Assembly: GCA_977017575.1 (NCBI GenBank)
Contig: CDRNVI010000009.1
Location: 124,001-188,000 of the forward strand
Length of the DNA: 64,000 nucleotides
Direction of reading: 5' to 3'
Source of the DNA: Paramoeba atlantica
Lineage: Eukaryota > Discosea
Positions within the stretch are counted from its first letter, which is position 1. Each line of letters starts with the position of its first letter. Shown piece by piece: positions 53,601 through 61,698 of the stretch. The notes under the pieces were generated by a model that was given only the letters and a program-made list of their open reading frames with translations, did no database searches and had not been told where the DNA came from. The translations under genes and the position numbers were made by a program.

Positions 53601-54462
53601 ACATGGCTTCTCCGGACTCTGACAGCTGTGAATGCTGCTGTGGTTGTGAGGGCGGCTGCGAGGAGGGTGGTGTAGATTGCATTTTACAATGATTCAAATG
53701 AGAAGTTTTCTTGCTAATATCGTAATGACGACCGCATGCGTCGCAGAGAAATCGTCCTTCCTTTGTCCACCAGTCATTGGGTATGTTATTTCCGTGTCGG
53801 TAAGCAACGTGGTTGTAGTACGACTGCCATTGACCTCCATGGGCACGAGTTTTCCAAATACAGTTTTCTGCGGGGCACTCCCTTTGTGTCGGACGGTTTT
53901 GGGAAGATGGAAACGTGAGAACTGGTTCGCTCGTCGAAGGTGGGATTTCAAGGGAAGTTCCTTGTATTATTTGGCGTGGAGAGTTGTTTTCGGGGTTATG
54001 TTCCGTCGCTTCCCCTTTTCGAGGTGTAGCTGGTTCGCGCGCTTTTCGATGAGACTTTACGATTCCCCGATTCCCTTTGACGCTTGGGGGTGTGGAAGAT
54101 GGTTGGCATCGAGTAAACTTTTTAGTGATAGTGTTGCTATCAGATTGCATTTTTTGGTGTCCATGATGTAATCTGATGACTCGTGAGTGGTTTGTTTCCT
54201 CATCGCTACTATCTACCTGTCCCGTATCACGTGTCTGGTTCTCAGTTGAGATCAAGGCGGCGTTCATGTTCCATTCTTCCGGAATGTTCGCAGGAATAGG
54301 GGTCGTGTAGAGCAATTCGTTGTACGTACTCCGTTGCTTAATGAGATGTGCGTTTCCAGCAAACTGGTCCCAGGATCCTCTATTGTGTACTGCTTCCTTT
54401 TGTAAAAATGAATCGTCGTCCATCGGCGGAGGTGAGGCTTTGAGAAGATCGTCCTCAGACAT
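50662..54462 (-). CDS. LINE reverse transcriptase / restriction-like endonuclease
   Basis: A single uninterrupted frame of 1266 residues. Two N-terminal zinc fingers (Cys196-His223, Cys240-Cys259) probably recognise the DNA target. The reverse transcriptase spans about 495-760, with 'KVDLRNAFN' (Asp623), 'GVQQGDPLGP' and 'WYLDDG' (708-711, the active-site YxDD). A C-terminal Cys/His motif ('CPADGCTLP' and 'HGIISRHN') is followed by 'RPADVFLP' at 1120 and 'LDFAVT', the PD..D centre of a restriction-like endonuclease. This layout is that of R2/CRE/NeSL-type elements, which make one protein and insert at fixed sites. Kinetoplastid members (SLACS, CZAR, CRE) target spliced-leader genes. The gene is intact with the full set of motifs, so the copy looks young compared with its hosts. 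Confidence 0.9.
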   Translation of the reverse strand: MSEDDLLKASPPPMDDDSFLQKEAVHNRGSWDQFAGNAHLIKQRSTYNELLYTTPIPANIPEEWNMNAALISTENQTRDTGQVDSSDEETNHSRVIRLHHGHQKMQSDSNTITKKFTRCQPSSTPPSVKGNRGIVKSHRKAREPATPRKGEATEHNPENNSPRQIIQGTSLEIPPSTSEPVLTFPSSQNRPTQRECPAENCIWKTRAHGGQWQSYYNHVAYRHGNNIPNDWWTKEGRFLCDACGRHYDISKKTSHLNHCKMQSTPPSSQPPSQPQQHSQLSESGEAMYDMQGTHSLPSLEEVCTTQISTCKDVPHRCRYLWTRIFTAALSTAVNENSLRAWTLLALLPKCVLPAPYRGGRKAHKSYTSYISKRMELWIQGQYTTLWAQANSEHDRKRSKVPNNEIEGEEDKAAIRAEILVRQGEFSRGMAALTAAPLAPYSEETLLKLQEKHPSPHGNPISCPLPPLEEEALKLDESEVRKAVDTFRRGSSAGTMGLRPEHLQTALQEHVDQNMNPLTTLTSFVNHLLAGKAPDEVQPFFAGARLCALEKGEDDVRPIAAGETLRRLVSKAVCLSIKEKAGSFFGRRQYGVAASAGAERVIHLCRRLMRNNEENENITFCKVDLRNAFNNVSRPVFIFLTRKHFPELSPWVEWCYANHSCLTFGDDFIPSAEGVQQGDPLGPLLFSLVLAEVTEEIASNSNLRTQLWYLDDGVLVGDPKEVRKALDVLDEIGPKWGLFLNLSKCEIITPPASAHTSVFFPDIPSDKIRYDGNFDILGSPIGSAEHCAEFLMTHAIEPARETLEATAVLEDPQIALALIRQCSGFCQMVYALRTTPPQALGELCQKLDSHLVQAVEHAISPLGVAARDQIQRPKRHGGFGLRSSILHQSAAYVSSVAHAASLDNWDPTEAEGFSSSAHDINDKVGTDLVDPYTGRITKPSVPGEYHANRSILSRPAKRKLALSLNHSLLPVSTDQEKIIPRQKHLSQAISDREFQTAYSKADARTRARWISQSGKGAGNWAFATPSKTRGYAFTHTEFRTLTRWWLGMDVFPEDRPCPADGCTLPLLKNGEHALLRKNGHGIISRHNALAQQFTSFCSRAFLAPQREKSLGNRGPGGALTRPADVFLPTASIAKGSLAQGMVLDFAVTHAQQTKYSDSVHNASWVTPGSFAEHFAETKARQRQEAEKAGHLFTAMVVESFGSWSESALALLRDIGTQRANASKGLLSRDQARNDLLTDLNVTLMRSQARMMVSRIRVEDPADPLVEA

Positions 54463-54502
54463 GAGAAAGAACCGCGTACCTGGAAAAGATGAAATAAAGA
54501 AA

Positions 54503-54532
54503 CAACAAGGTACAGAAACTGTATCTTTATCG
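54503..54532 (-). other. Spliced-leader exon-like sequence
   Basis: On the minus strand this reads CGATAAAGATACAGTTTCTG followed by TACCTTGTTG. The 16-base block GATACAGTTTCTGTAC is identical, as I remember it, to the conserved core of kinetoplastid spliced-leader exons, which end ..GTACTATATTG. It is preceded by an A-rich run and followed by a pyrimidine tract with AG. I see no SL RNA intron or Sm site, so this is an exon fragment, probably a remnant of the LINE target or a captured leader. Confidence 0.7.
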
Positions 54533-54668
54533 TTTTTTTATTTTTTTTTATTTTTTTCTTGACCTGGCGGGCTAATCCCCGCTTCATACAGTACTAATAC
54601 TATACTGTATAGTAGTCACTGTACTAAAATCAAATACAACTACTGCGTACAATCCACATAATGTTAAG

Positions 54669-56158
54669 TCAGTTATGTTCTGTATCTGACAATGATTCAA
54701 GCTCACTATCATTTTCCAGCGAATCAGAATCACCTTGAGTCATATATCCTAGCTTGTCGCAATTTCCTCGCACGAATATCTGGTGCGATACAACATCGGG
54801 AGTAAGGGAGGCCTGGCGTGAGCTATACATATATCCAAGCACGGAAAGCCAGGAGTCGCACTTGTTGACCAGGGGTGGCGTCCAAACGTAGTGTACGGCA
54901 GCTTCGTAAATCGCTGGGAACATTTCACACCCAGGACCACACCACCATTCGTACTCGTTGCTGAACTTAGACGGATCCCAACTGAAATCGAGGCATGCTA
55001 AGTATTTTTCCCACTCATCGGATGAAATACGAAAGATCGGCTGCTCGGCCGACGGACCGTCCGCATTTTTGTCAAAAACATTATTTGCTCGAGCTACCGA
55101 GATGGGGAGAAGACCACAAGGACGAGCGAACTGAACGATCCATCCGGGACGGAACCAGAGAACATCGTTCCAAAAGCGCATATTATGATTTTTTTTGTAG
55201 ACGAGTCTTGTGATAAAGAAGTGCTTCTCGCATTTTCATTTAAAGAAGTGCTTCTCGGGGAAATTTGGTCATATATGCGTTTGAGAGCTCCTTCGCAATT
55301 GTTACGTGCCACGTGATTCACAGAACTTCCGTCCGCGATCATGAATTTTAGCTTTAAAAGTCGGTGCTCACCAAGATTCGCCTGAAGAGTAAACACTAGT
55401 TGTTCGGCTACTGTTTTTCCATCAAAAGCACGATGACTAGGAGAATAAATGGGAGGTAAGACGTATTCTTCAGGGCCTACATATAAGACGGACAATAAAA
55501 TGTGCTCAGACTTTGCTCGGTCGATTCCTGCATCAACGGCAATTCCGTACACCATGTGTAAGTCAATGGCAGCGCAAAGCTTCTCCCAGACTTCGTGGGC
55601 TAAAATTTCACAGTGTTGATGCCACTTCTTCAAATTTGTTTCCGGAATAGCCTCTTTGATAACATTCGGTGGAAGGTCGGGGCGGAGATCCTCATACTTG
55701 CGAATCAGCCAAACGAATTTACTCGACGGAAGGTTTGTTAGGGTTTGTAGACATGGGAGCACCTTCCCAGCGAATCTTTGAACGGCCGCTCTCTGAATAA
55801 ACGAAACCTGCGCAGTCGCCAAGCGAGCTCGCTCCACGCCCTCACGACACTTGCGTACATGCTTATGATAGACGTTTTTAAATCGGCAATGAGATTGAAA
55901 CGTGCAACCCTCTGTCGTGCACACAAAGTGTACTTTTTGGTTAAGGGGGTCTGTGAGAACATCCGCGTGTTCATGCGGACAGTTTGGCGGGCAACGAGCC
56001 AAATTAAAGTGCCCAGACAAAGACTTCACCGTCATCTTGTGCCGCTCGTTTCGCTTTGATCGCTTTGGGTCCGGGGTCACTATCTCATCCTCAGAGCTTG
56101 ATTCAGATGAAACGATCGGTTCGGGCGTACTGACTGTCGATGATCTTCGTTTGGGCAT
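54669..56158 (-). pseudogene. hAT-like transposase, in two frames
   Basis: From ATG 56158 (MPKRRSSTV) comes a Ser/acidic head, then a Cys/His-rich region ('CPPNCPHEHADV', 'FVCTTEGCTFQSHCRF', 'HKHVRKC') that may be a zinc-binding DNA-recognition part. The catalytic-type segment follows ('YGIAVDAGIDRAKSEHILL', 'LKFMIADGSSVNHV'). Near 55200 the frame is lost; the rest continues in another frame to 54669 with 'EYEWWCGPGCEMFPAIYEAA' and 'SLTPDVVSHQIFVRGN', the hAT dimerisation region. A frameshift, perhaps with a small deletion, separates the two. It ends in an acidic Ser/Glu tail. The hAT call rests mainly on the C-terminus. Confidence 0.6.
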
Positions 56159-58739
56159 GTAATAAATAGAAGATAAAAGTGCAACGCTATCAGCAAAGTA
56201 AATGATATTATGATTGAAGGAAAAAGAATCTGAGATTTTTCTGATAGATATACAAAAATAAAACATTCAAAATCATTTAAGGTACAACTTTTCAGTTCCT
56301 GTCATCGAGCGGGTAAACGTGGGTAAAGCGGGTAAATGGGTAATTTACCCGGGTAATTACCCATTTACCCGGCAGGGGTATGGTCTATGTGGGGCACGTT
56401 TTAGATCATTAAACGCCTTTTCTATGGCCTTTATCAGGGTTACAGAGTTGTGTGGCTTAAAACTACAAAGTTGTGTGGATTTATGCTGTTTGACTATCTC
56501 TGTTCGCTCCGAAATCGACAAAGCGATGTTTCGTTTATGATTAGTACGAGGCGGGGTCCTCATGAAGAAAAAACAGGGAGAAAAAAATAATATACTAGAA
56601 AAATTGACTGTGTTCCAAAAAAATGGGCAATAAAACCATGTTTTTTGGACCCAGGGGGTACCAGGGGGTCCCTATGAAGCAAAGGCGGCAAAGCTCTTCG
56701 CTAGGGCAACGAGATCTCTCGAATGCTGCAAAATTGAGAAAAAACGGATAAAAAAATTGACATTTGCCAGGCCGGGGGCACACTTCTGTCCATGGGTGTA
56801 TAATCGCGGTAAGCCTGCACGAACAGAGTCCTTCTGGGCAGTTTCTGTGACGGGTGTTGAAAGGGATGGAAAGTGCCAAGAAACAGTGTGGTTCAAAGTG
56901 AAGAATCGGAAAACTAACACTTTGTGTAATATTGTGAGGCAATGCACACTAGATTCCAAACGAACAGTTGTGTATACCGATTGTCTATCAAGTTAACGCC
57001 CATTGTCTGCTACTCGCGATCATTGAAAGGTGAACCACTGATCCAAGATATCGGTTCAAGACAAAAGAAGGTGTGCACAATAATAACGCAGAGTCGGCCC
57101 ATTCTTCTATAAAAAAGATGATAAGACGACAGGGGCGACTGCCCAAAAACGTGATAAGTGCAAGTAGAGTTCTTTCCGTGTATACTTTATGGTTTAAGAA
57201 GACAACCTGGCAAGAACGTTTACAAGCCTTACTGAAAGCGTTCAAGGTTGTACGAAATTTGCCTCAAGTAGTTGACGTTTTATTCGACTCGTTCGATTCC
57301 ACCTGCGAGGGAATAAGTGATGAAGAAGATGTTAGCGAAGTCGCATATCCCGAAGATCGGGATATGAATGAAACACCATGTGAAGCGGAGTCCGTTGAAA
57401 TTGACATAAATATGCCAACCGACTAAGACTGGGTGTTTATTGAAAGTTTGATACAGAATTGATACATCCTTCAAGGGGATTCATACATTATATTTTGCTT
57501 TCACTATATTTACTTTCAATAGAAGTTAACAACCTGCAATATAAATTAACATCCTGTTATATAAATTGACATCCTGCAATGTACAGTTAACGGCCTGCAA
57601 TATAAGTAAGTTGACATCCTGCAATGTAAGTTAACGGCCTGCAATATACAGTAGTTTGAAAGTAGTTTGAACCCCATTTTTCAACGGGACAAATACTTCG
57701 AGAAAATGCTGTGGGAATAAAGACTCACCCAGCTTTTCAAGGATCTGTGCGACACCGCTCTGAAGCATGAAGAAAGTGAAGTGTCGCGCTTCAATCGTAT
57801 GGCCGTTGATAAAACTTAGGTTGAGAAACGTAAATATCATCGCGGTAAGCGTGTTCGCAAGGAAGTTCGTTACTGCGACAGAAATCCTACGTGACGGTAC
57901 ATCCGGGAGGACCGTATGGAAGCTCGTCCAGAAGCGTGACCGACCTACTTTGACTGCATTCGTCGAGAAACATACAGGGAGTAGGTTGGACTGTTGGAAG
58001 GGTTATGCCGGTCTCTCTGAAATATGTGAACAACACCATGTAAACCATCAAGTCGAATTCGTATCGGAGGAGGGGTATCACACTAACAACGGAGAAGGCA
58101 TGTACAGTATAGTGAAGGACTGGGTTAAGAAGCAGCACCGTAATTTTGGTATTAATTCTACGCATTGTCAGGAGCGCGTGGCTCTGCAATGTGTGAAACT
58201 GGGTCGAACTCACCGCCACGGTCAAGCTGCTCGAGGAATTCGATTGGCGAATATTATCGCATGTGTCGCACAGTACGGCGAAGGGGACCCCCCCAACTTT
58301 CGGAGGCTCTGGACCGCATGGGCCCCCGCGCGGACGAGTCGGTCAGTGGGGTAGGGCGTAAGTGGAGGAAGGGAAGGACGTGTGGTGAGGGGCAGGAAGT
58401 GGGGGAAGGAAGGAAGTAGGGTGAAAGCTTTTTGGGTGAAGGATTGTGTGGAGAGTAGGAAAGTTGGAAAAGTAGATAAAAACATTAGACTCAATACTAA
58501 AAAAAAATAAAAAAAACAATGGTTGGTTCAGGGGAAAAGAATGTGAAATGGTATTGTGAATAGCAAACGAGTTGGAGGTACGAAAAAAAATAAAACAAAT
58601 TGTTTGGTTCACGGGGTCAACAGGATAAAAAGGGGAAAGGGGAGCATGCTTTCGCTTTAGACGTATAAAGATTCAGTTTCTGTATTTCACAGCGCCCTAC
58701 TCGCTTCGCAGAAAATGAGTGTGTATTTTGTGTCAGAAC

Positions 58740-59033
58740 CTGGCAACAATTTACATGATTCTTGACTACGGAAGAAAGTACTCATCCAAAGTACCATTCG
58801 CAGAGGTCGTTTCAATGAGTTTCTCATCCAAAGTACCATGTGGAGAGGTCGTTTCGATGAGTGCTCATCCAAACTGCCATTACAACGCGATCTATGATTT
58901 GGATGAGTACTTCCATTTTCGTCAGAGGGCGGTGATAGTAGTTTGGATGAGTACTCATCGAAACTACCACAACCCCCTAGGAGGCAATGGTAGTTTGGAT
59001 GAGTACTCATCGGAGCTACCACAATCCCGATAG
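58740..59033. repeat. GATGAGTACTCATC module array
   Basis: Five to six units related to TAGTTTGGATGAGTACTCAT and CGAAACTACC. Perfect 12-bp palindromes ATGAGTACTCAT lie at 58947-58958 and 58999-59010, 52 bp apart. Units on the left are in the opposite orientation (CTCATCCAAAGTACCA), so the array is roughly symmetric. The preceding 58261-58739 shows no gene. Confidence 0.7.
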
Positions 59034-59184
59034 GCCTATCAAGGCAACAAAAAGGGGTATCTTGTGTATTAAAAAAAGCTGTGGAAGCCTTCTACTAAAG
59101 AAGGCTAGTAGTAGCCGCAAACCTCTATATTATTGGAAAAAGGTAAATAGCTTAATAATTAAGGGGTAAAGCACGTAAAAACAG

Positions 59185-60222
59185 TTAAAATTTGAATACG
59201 TCCCATTGATCATCGAATGACTGCCACCAAGGGTTCCCTGATTTAGAGCCGGATGGAGAATTTTCCTCCTTATCAGCGTCGATTAGGGTTTCGGGAACAG
59301 AACCGTTGTATACGTACCACACATCAGAAGACGTGTCCCACTTGGCAAACCGTGTTGGAAGCTTGCTGAGGTATAAGTTCTTACGTGGGGGATCGTACAC
59401 ACAAATCTTATCAAGGTGATTGGGCGCTTTGCTCGTATCCAGATAAACTAAAACTTCGTTGGTGAACAGCGAAAGGAAATATATTGAGTGGGGTAGCTGA
59501 GAAATATCAACCACCCCCTCAAACTTATTTCGTGCTAGCGCCAGCTGTGTGAGATCGGGAGGCACATGTGAGAAATCAAGTACCCCTGTAAATGAGTTAT
59601 TGTGCAAAGACAAAGTATGTAGACCACGAGGCAGAACACTCAAATCAAGATACCCTTCCAATCGATTGTGGTCTAGAAAAAGTTTGCTTATTGTAGGTGG
59701 CAAAAAGCCGAAAAGCACACTTCCCGAAAAATCATTCGAGTCAATTAATAGGTCTCGTATTGTAGGGGGCAAGGAGGTGAGGTCCACTTTCCCCGTACAG
59801 CAATTTGATCTTGCCCAAAAAAAGTGCAACGTGCGTGGAAGTTCACTAAACGCGATTTCACCATTCAGTTTATTGCTATCTAGATAGCAATCTCGAAGTT
59901 TCTCCGCTGAGTGTCCAATATTGATTGGACCTGTCAAATGATTTCGTTCCACACGTAGGTCTTTCAATGTGTTTGGAATAAAGGCGAAGTTGAGGCTGCC
60001 TCGAAGGCCCAAAGCCGACCAGTAGATTGAGTGAATCTCACTGTTTTTAGATAACTGAACGCCACCCCAGTCTTCAGCAGTATTTTCTACGGTCCACGAG
60101 GGATGTGGATTGGAGATGTTCGCCACAAACTGAGCCAAGTGATATTCGGGCGCCAGGATTGATTTATGTACTTTGGACGGCCTTGCATGAGAGGCGTCAT
60201 AATTAAATACAGCCGAAAGCAT
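59185..60222 (-). CDS. Leucine-rich-repeat protein (family member 7)
   Basis: A 345-residue protein from ATG 60222; the frame extends further up but only to a TTG, with a stop beyond. Signature 'SKVHKSILAPEYHLAQF'. The cap is altered as in member 6 ('WTVENTAEDWGGVQLSKNSE', no cysteines). About eight repeats follow, e.g. 'LPRGLHTLSLHNNSFTGVLD', then a C-terminal ~80-residue part without clear repeats, ending in an acidic, Trp-rich tail (DQWDVFKF). It is the longest member of the family here. No signal peptide or membrane helix is seen, so it is likely intracellular. Binding partner unknown. Confidence 0.8.
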   Translation of the reverse strand: MLSAVFNYDASHARPSKVHKSILAPEYHLAQFVANISNPHPSWTVENTAEDWGGVQLSKNSEIHSIYWSALGLRGSLNFAFIPNTLKDLRVERNHLTGPINIGHSAEKLRDCYLDSNKLNGEIAFSELPRTLHFFWARSNCCTGKVDLTSLPPTIRDLLIDSNDFSGSVLFGFLPPTISKLFLDHNRLEGYLDLSVLPRGLHTLSLHNNSFTGVLDFSHVPPDLTQLALARNKFEGVVDISQLPHSIYFLSLFTNEVLVYLDTSKAPNHLDKICVYDPPRKNLYLSKLPTRFAKWDTSSDVWYVYNGSVPETLIDADKEENSPSGSKSGNPWWQSFDDQWDVFKF

Positions 60223-60401
60223 ATCAACGGATTGTGTAACTATAGAAGAAAAAACTCGCCAATGTGACTTCAATGTTTGTCATTCGTTTATTCGCTAGTG
60301 CGTAGGTAAAAGGCTTAGACAATTTTAATAGATACACAGCAATTTTTATCCTAGTATGCAGTATATTTTATGTGGAGTTAAATGAGGGTTGTAGGGGGAA
60401 C

Positions 60402-60723
60402 TTTGCCCCTAAATGACATTTTTACCCCTTAATGACATTTTTACCCCTTAATGACATTTCTATTCCAAGATTAAATTTTTATCCCAAAAGCGACCCCCGC
60501 TAAATAGGGGGGAAGGTGGTAGTTGTGGGGTATGGAGGCCTTCACGCAACTCCGGGGCCTTACCGGGAACAGAAATGGGACACCATGGTTCCAGTATTTA
60601 TAGTCCGTCACTACTTTTTTGTAAAGCACTCCTTAAGTGATGAAAAAGTCATTAAGGGGTAAAAATGTCATTAAGGGGTAAAAATGTCATTAAGGGGTAA
60701 AAATGTCATTAAGGGGTAAAAAT
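60402..60723. mobile_element. Element bounded by inverted tandem arrays
   Basis: The left end has about three units of CTTAATGACATTTTTACCC (60405-60460); the right end has about four in reverse orientation (60649-60723). The ~190-bp centre includes the ~75-bp block shared with 35715-35795. Arrayed inverted ends resemble those of the Merlin element at 48344-57655, but no transposase is present. A short tandem repeat of TGATCTCGCA type follows at 60757-60895. Nothing gene-like was seen up to 61698. Confidence 0.65.
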
Positions 60724-61698
60724 CGCCGGGTTGTAGAGTTAAATAAGGGGCTGCGGGTATGATTTCGCGTGATCTCGTTTTGAGGTCGTCCAACCACCCT
60801 CCCGAGCCAAATCCGCTCTCGAGTGATCTGACGTGGTCTCGCATGATCTCGCGTGATCTTGCATGATCTCCTGTGATCTTGCATGATCTCGTCTTGGGCC
60901 TCACCCGCAGCCCCTCGAATATGTATTTCGGAGTAAAATCTGTCCAGGGGCGTTGGACGTGTAAACTCATCTGAACGATCGCGAGCTCTCTACCCCTTAC
61001 GTTCTGTGGGTTTTCTTTCATGTCTACGAACATAGCTGTATTTTCAAATACATCCGGAGCCTAGATCGGGTGACGACACGAGTTTCGGAAAAATTCCTAA
61101 CTACTGAATACTGTATATTGGAAAAGAACTACCGACGGTGGCGCGTTTTGTACCGCGCCTCGTGTCTCGACCCAATAAAGTTCCATCAGCTTCTGTGCTG
61201 AATCGCAATAAAACTTTGAAAGAGCCTGGTTCTATTCAACATATCATAGAAACTGCAAGTACCTTCTTGGAAAATGCTTCAAACGGAAGTTAATGGCAAC
61301 TTCGGTGACCTGTGCCTCAGCACAGTTGAAGGACGAAATTCTTTTAAAGAATTTGGACCGTTCCCATACCACACGATTAAAACTTTCTTTTTCCTTCTGA
61401 GAAGCCATAAAACGTAACAAATACCAAAAAAGGTAAAATCCACCCCAGTGGAACCATTACCCGAAATGATGTGGTGTTACCTGAGCGGTGGAGGAGGGAA
61501 AGAAGGTCACAGAAATGTAGCTGAAGGTCGTGTTTGTAAGATAAGAAAGAGGGTGACTTTTCTTAACTTACAGATAGTCCAAACAGAAAAAACAACTACC
61601 GCGTTTAACGAAGCGAATAAAAAAATTAGTGACCAACCGCCGCATTAATAAAAATGAGCATCGCAATAAAAAACAACTGAATAATTCTATGAAAAACA

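Larger units (their letters stand above)
50117..54532 (-). mobile_element. RLE-type LINE with spliced-leader-like flank (nest level 5)
   Basis: An apparently full-length non-LTR retrotransposon inside the hAT-like element. The 5' side begins at or after the spliced-leader-like block 54503-54532. Next come a pyrimidine tract and AG (TTTCATCTTTTCCAG) that look like a trans-splice acceptor, then the ORF. The 3' UTR (50661 down) has a GC-rich, hairpin-prone part, an AAT-rich simple repeat (about 50323-50362) and, at 50117-50143, an A-run on the coding strand that may be the tail. A second, weaker spliced-leader-like match lies just beyond at 50029-50050. The exact limits are uncertain. Confidence 0.7.
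49858..56382 (-). mobile_element. hAT-like element (nest level 4)
   Basis: Perfect 32-bp inverted ends (CATACCCCTGCCGGGTAAAT and on) at 49858-49889 and 56351-56382, with further GGGTAAAT-type palindromic repeats just inside. A 6-bp direct repeat GTCTAT flanks it exactly (49852-49857 and 56383-56388). Removing the element and one repeat restores the Tc1 frame. hAT elements usually make 8-bp duplications, so the 6-bp repeat is odd. The transposase is at 54669-56158; a LINE occupies the middle. Confidence 0.85.
49527..56798 (-). mobile_element. Deleted Tc1-like element (nest level 3)
   Basis: Ends are inverted repeats of about 150 bp starting CACCCATGGACAGAAGTGTG, with TA on both sides (49525-49526 and 56799-56800). 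They include the shared module CGAGATCTCTCGAATGC. The minus-strand transposase keeps only its N-terminal helix-turn-helix ('NIALSISERTEIVKQH', from ~56563) joined to a C-terminal part ('LIKAIEKAFNDLKRAPHR'). After the hAT-like insertion it continues at 49857 with 'KALNSIKSVPKRMQIVI' and 'GEHCGY' stop, typical of Tc1 C-termini. Without its insert the element is ~750 bp and lacks the catalytic core. Confidence 0.85.
48471..57426 (+). pseudogene. Merlin transposase split by nested insertions
   Basis: The 5' part (from 48471) gives the zinc head 'CSCKDIGCVLKWK', 'QSCPRHGGYG', 'ISICWKKWGKNDCRKR', then a frameshift near 48740 to 'AAQLGVSRAILCKWKRQVVE'. An AT-rich stretch follows, and at 49485 'CVDETFIQKRK' holds the first catalytic Asp. 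The reading stops at the TA at 49525 and resumes at 56799 with 'YNRGKPARTESFWAV', so removal of 49527-56798 and one TA restores the frame across the junction. Further on lie 'VVYTD' (second Asp), a frame change, then 'HNNNAESAHSS' (Glu) and an acidic tail ending at 57426. Dead on its own account, as well as by insertion. Confidence 0.8.
48344..57655 (+). mobile_element. Second Merlin element (nest level 2) with arrayed ends
   Basis: It lies inside the outer Merlin-like gene. Its ends consist of short tandem units of about 20-22 bp built on TATATTGCAGG..GTTAACTT, about three at the left (48346-48405) and six inverted at the right (57528-57652). The transposase begins at ATG 48471 and is interrupted at 49525 by a Tc1-type element. 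No target duplication was resolved. Confidence 0.75.
48091..58260 (+). mobile_element. Outer Merlin-like element (nest level 1), degraded
   Basis: The left part (48091-48340) reads, with a stop, into an IS1595-type zinc-ribbon head ending 'RCRKKISVLSSVI' and 'LLKFWADVADHF'. The right part, after the inserted elements, continues with 'MAVDKT.VEKRKYHRGKRVRKE' near 57800, which aligns with the first catalytic Asp block of Merlin ('CQVDETYLWSRKYNRGRRTRKK' in the 25-kb copy). It then reaches 'CWKGYAGLSE', 'HHVNHQVEFV' and 'EEGYHTNNGEGMYS' up to ~58150. Several stops and frame changes show it is long dead. It is the oldest layer of the nest. Its inverted ends were not identified. Confidence 0.6.

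Noticed and set aside
54541-54668. Possible complete SL RNA gene upstream of the exon-like block
   Set aside because: No intron with a conserved 5' splice site, no Sm site and no terminating T-run in the right place; only the exon core is recognisable.
57631-57840. Minus-strand frame that seemed to continue into 48075-48368 as a host gene split by the nest
   Set aside because: The plus strand of both flanks gives Merlin-type motifs in the right order, which explains the region better.
60757-60895. TGATCTCGCA repeats as a CRISPR-like array
   Set aside because: The units are ~10-11 bp, contiguous and without spacers; this is a plain tandem repeat in a eukaryotic sequence.
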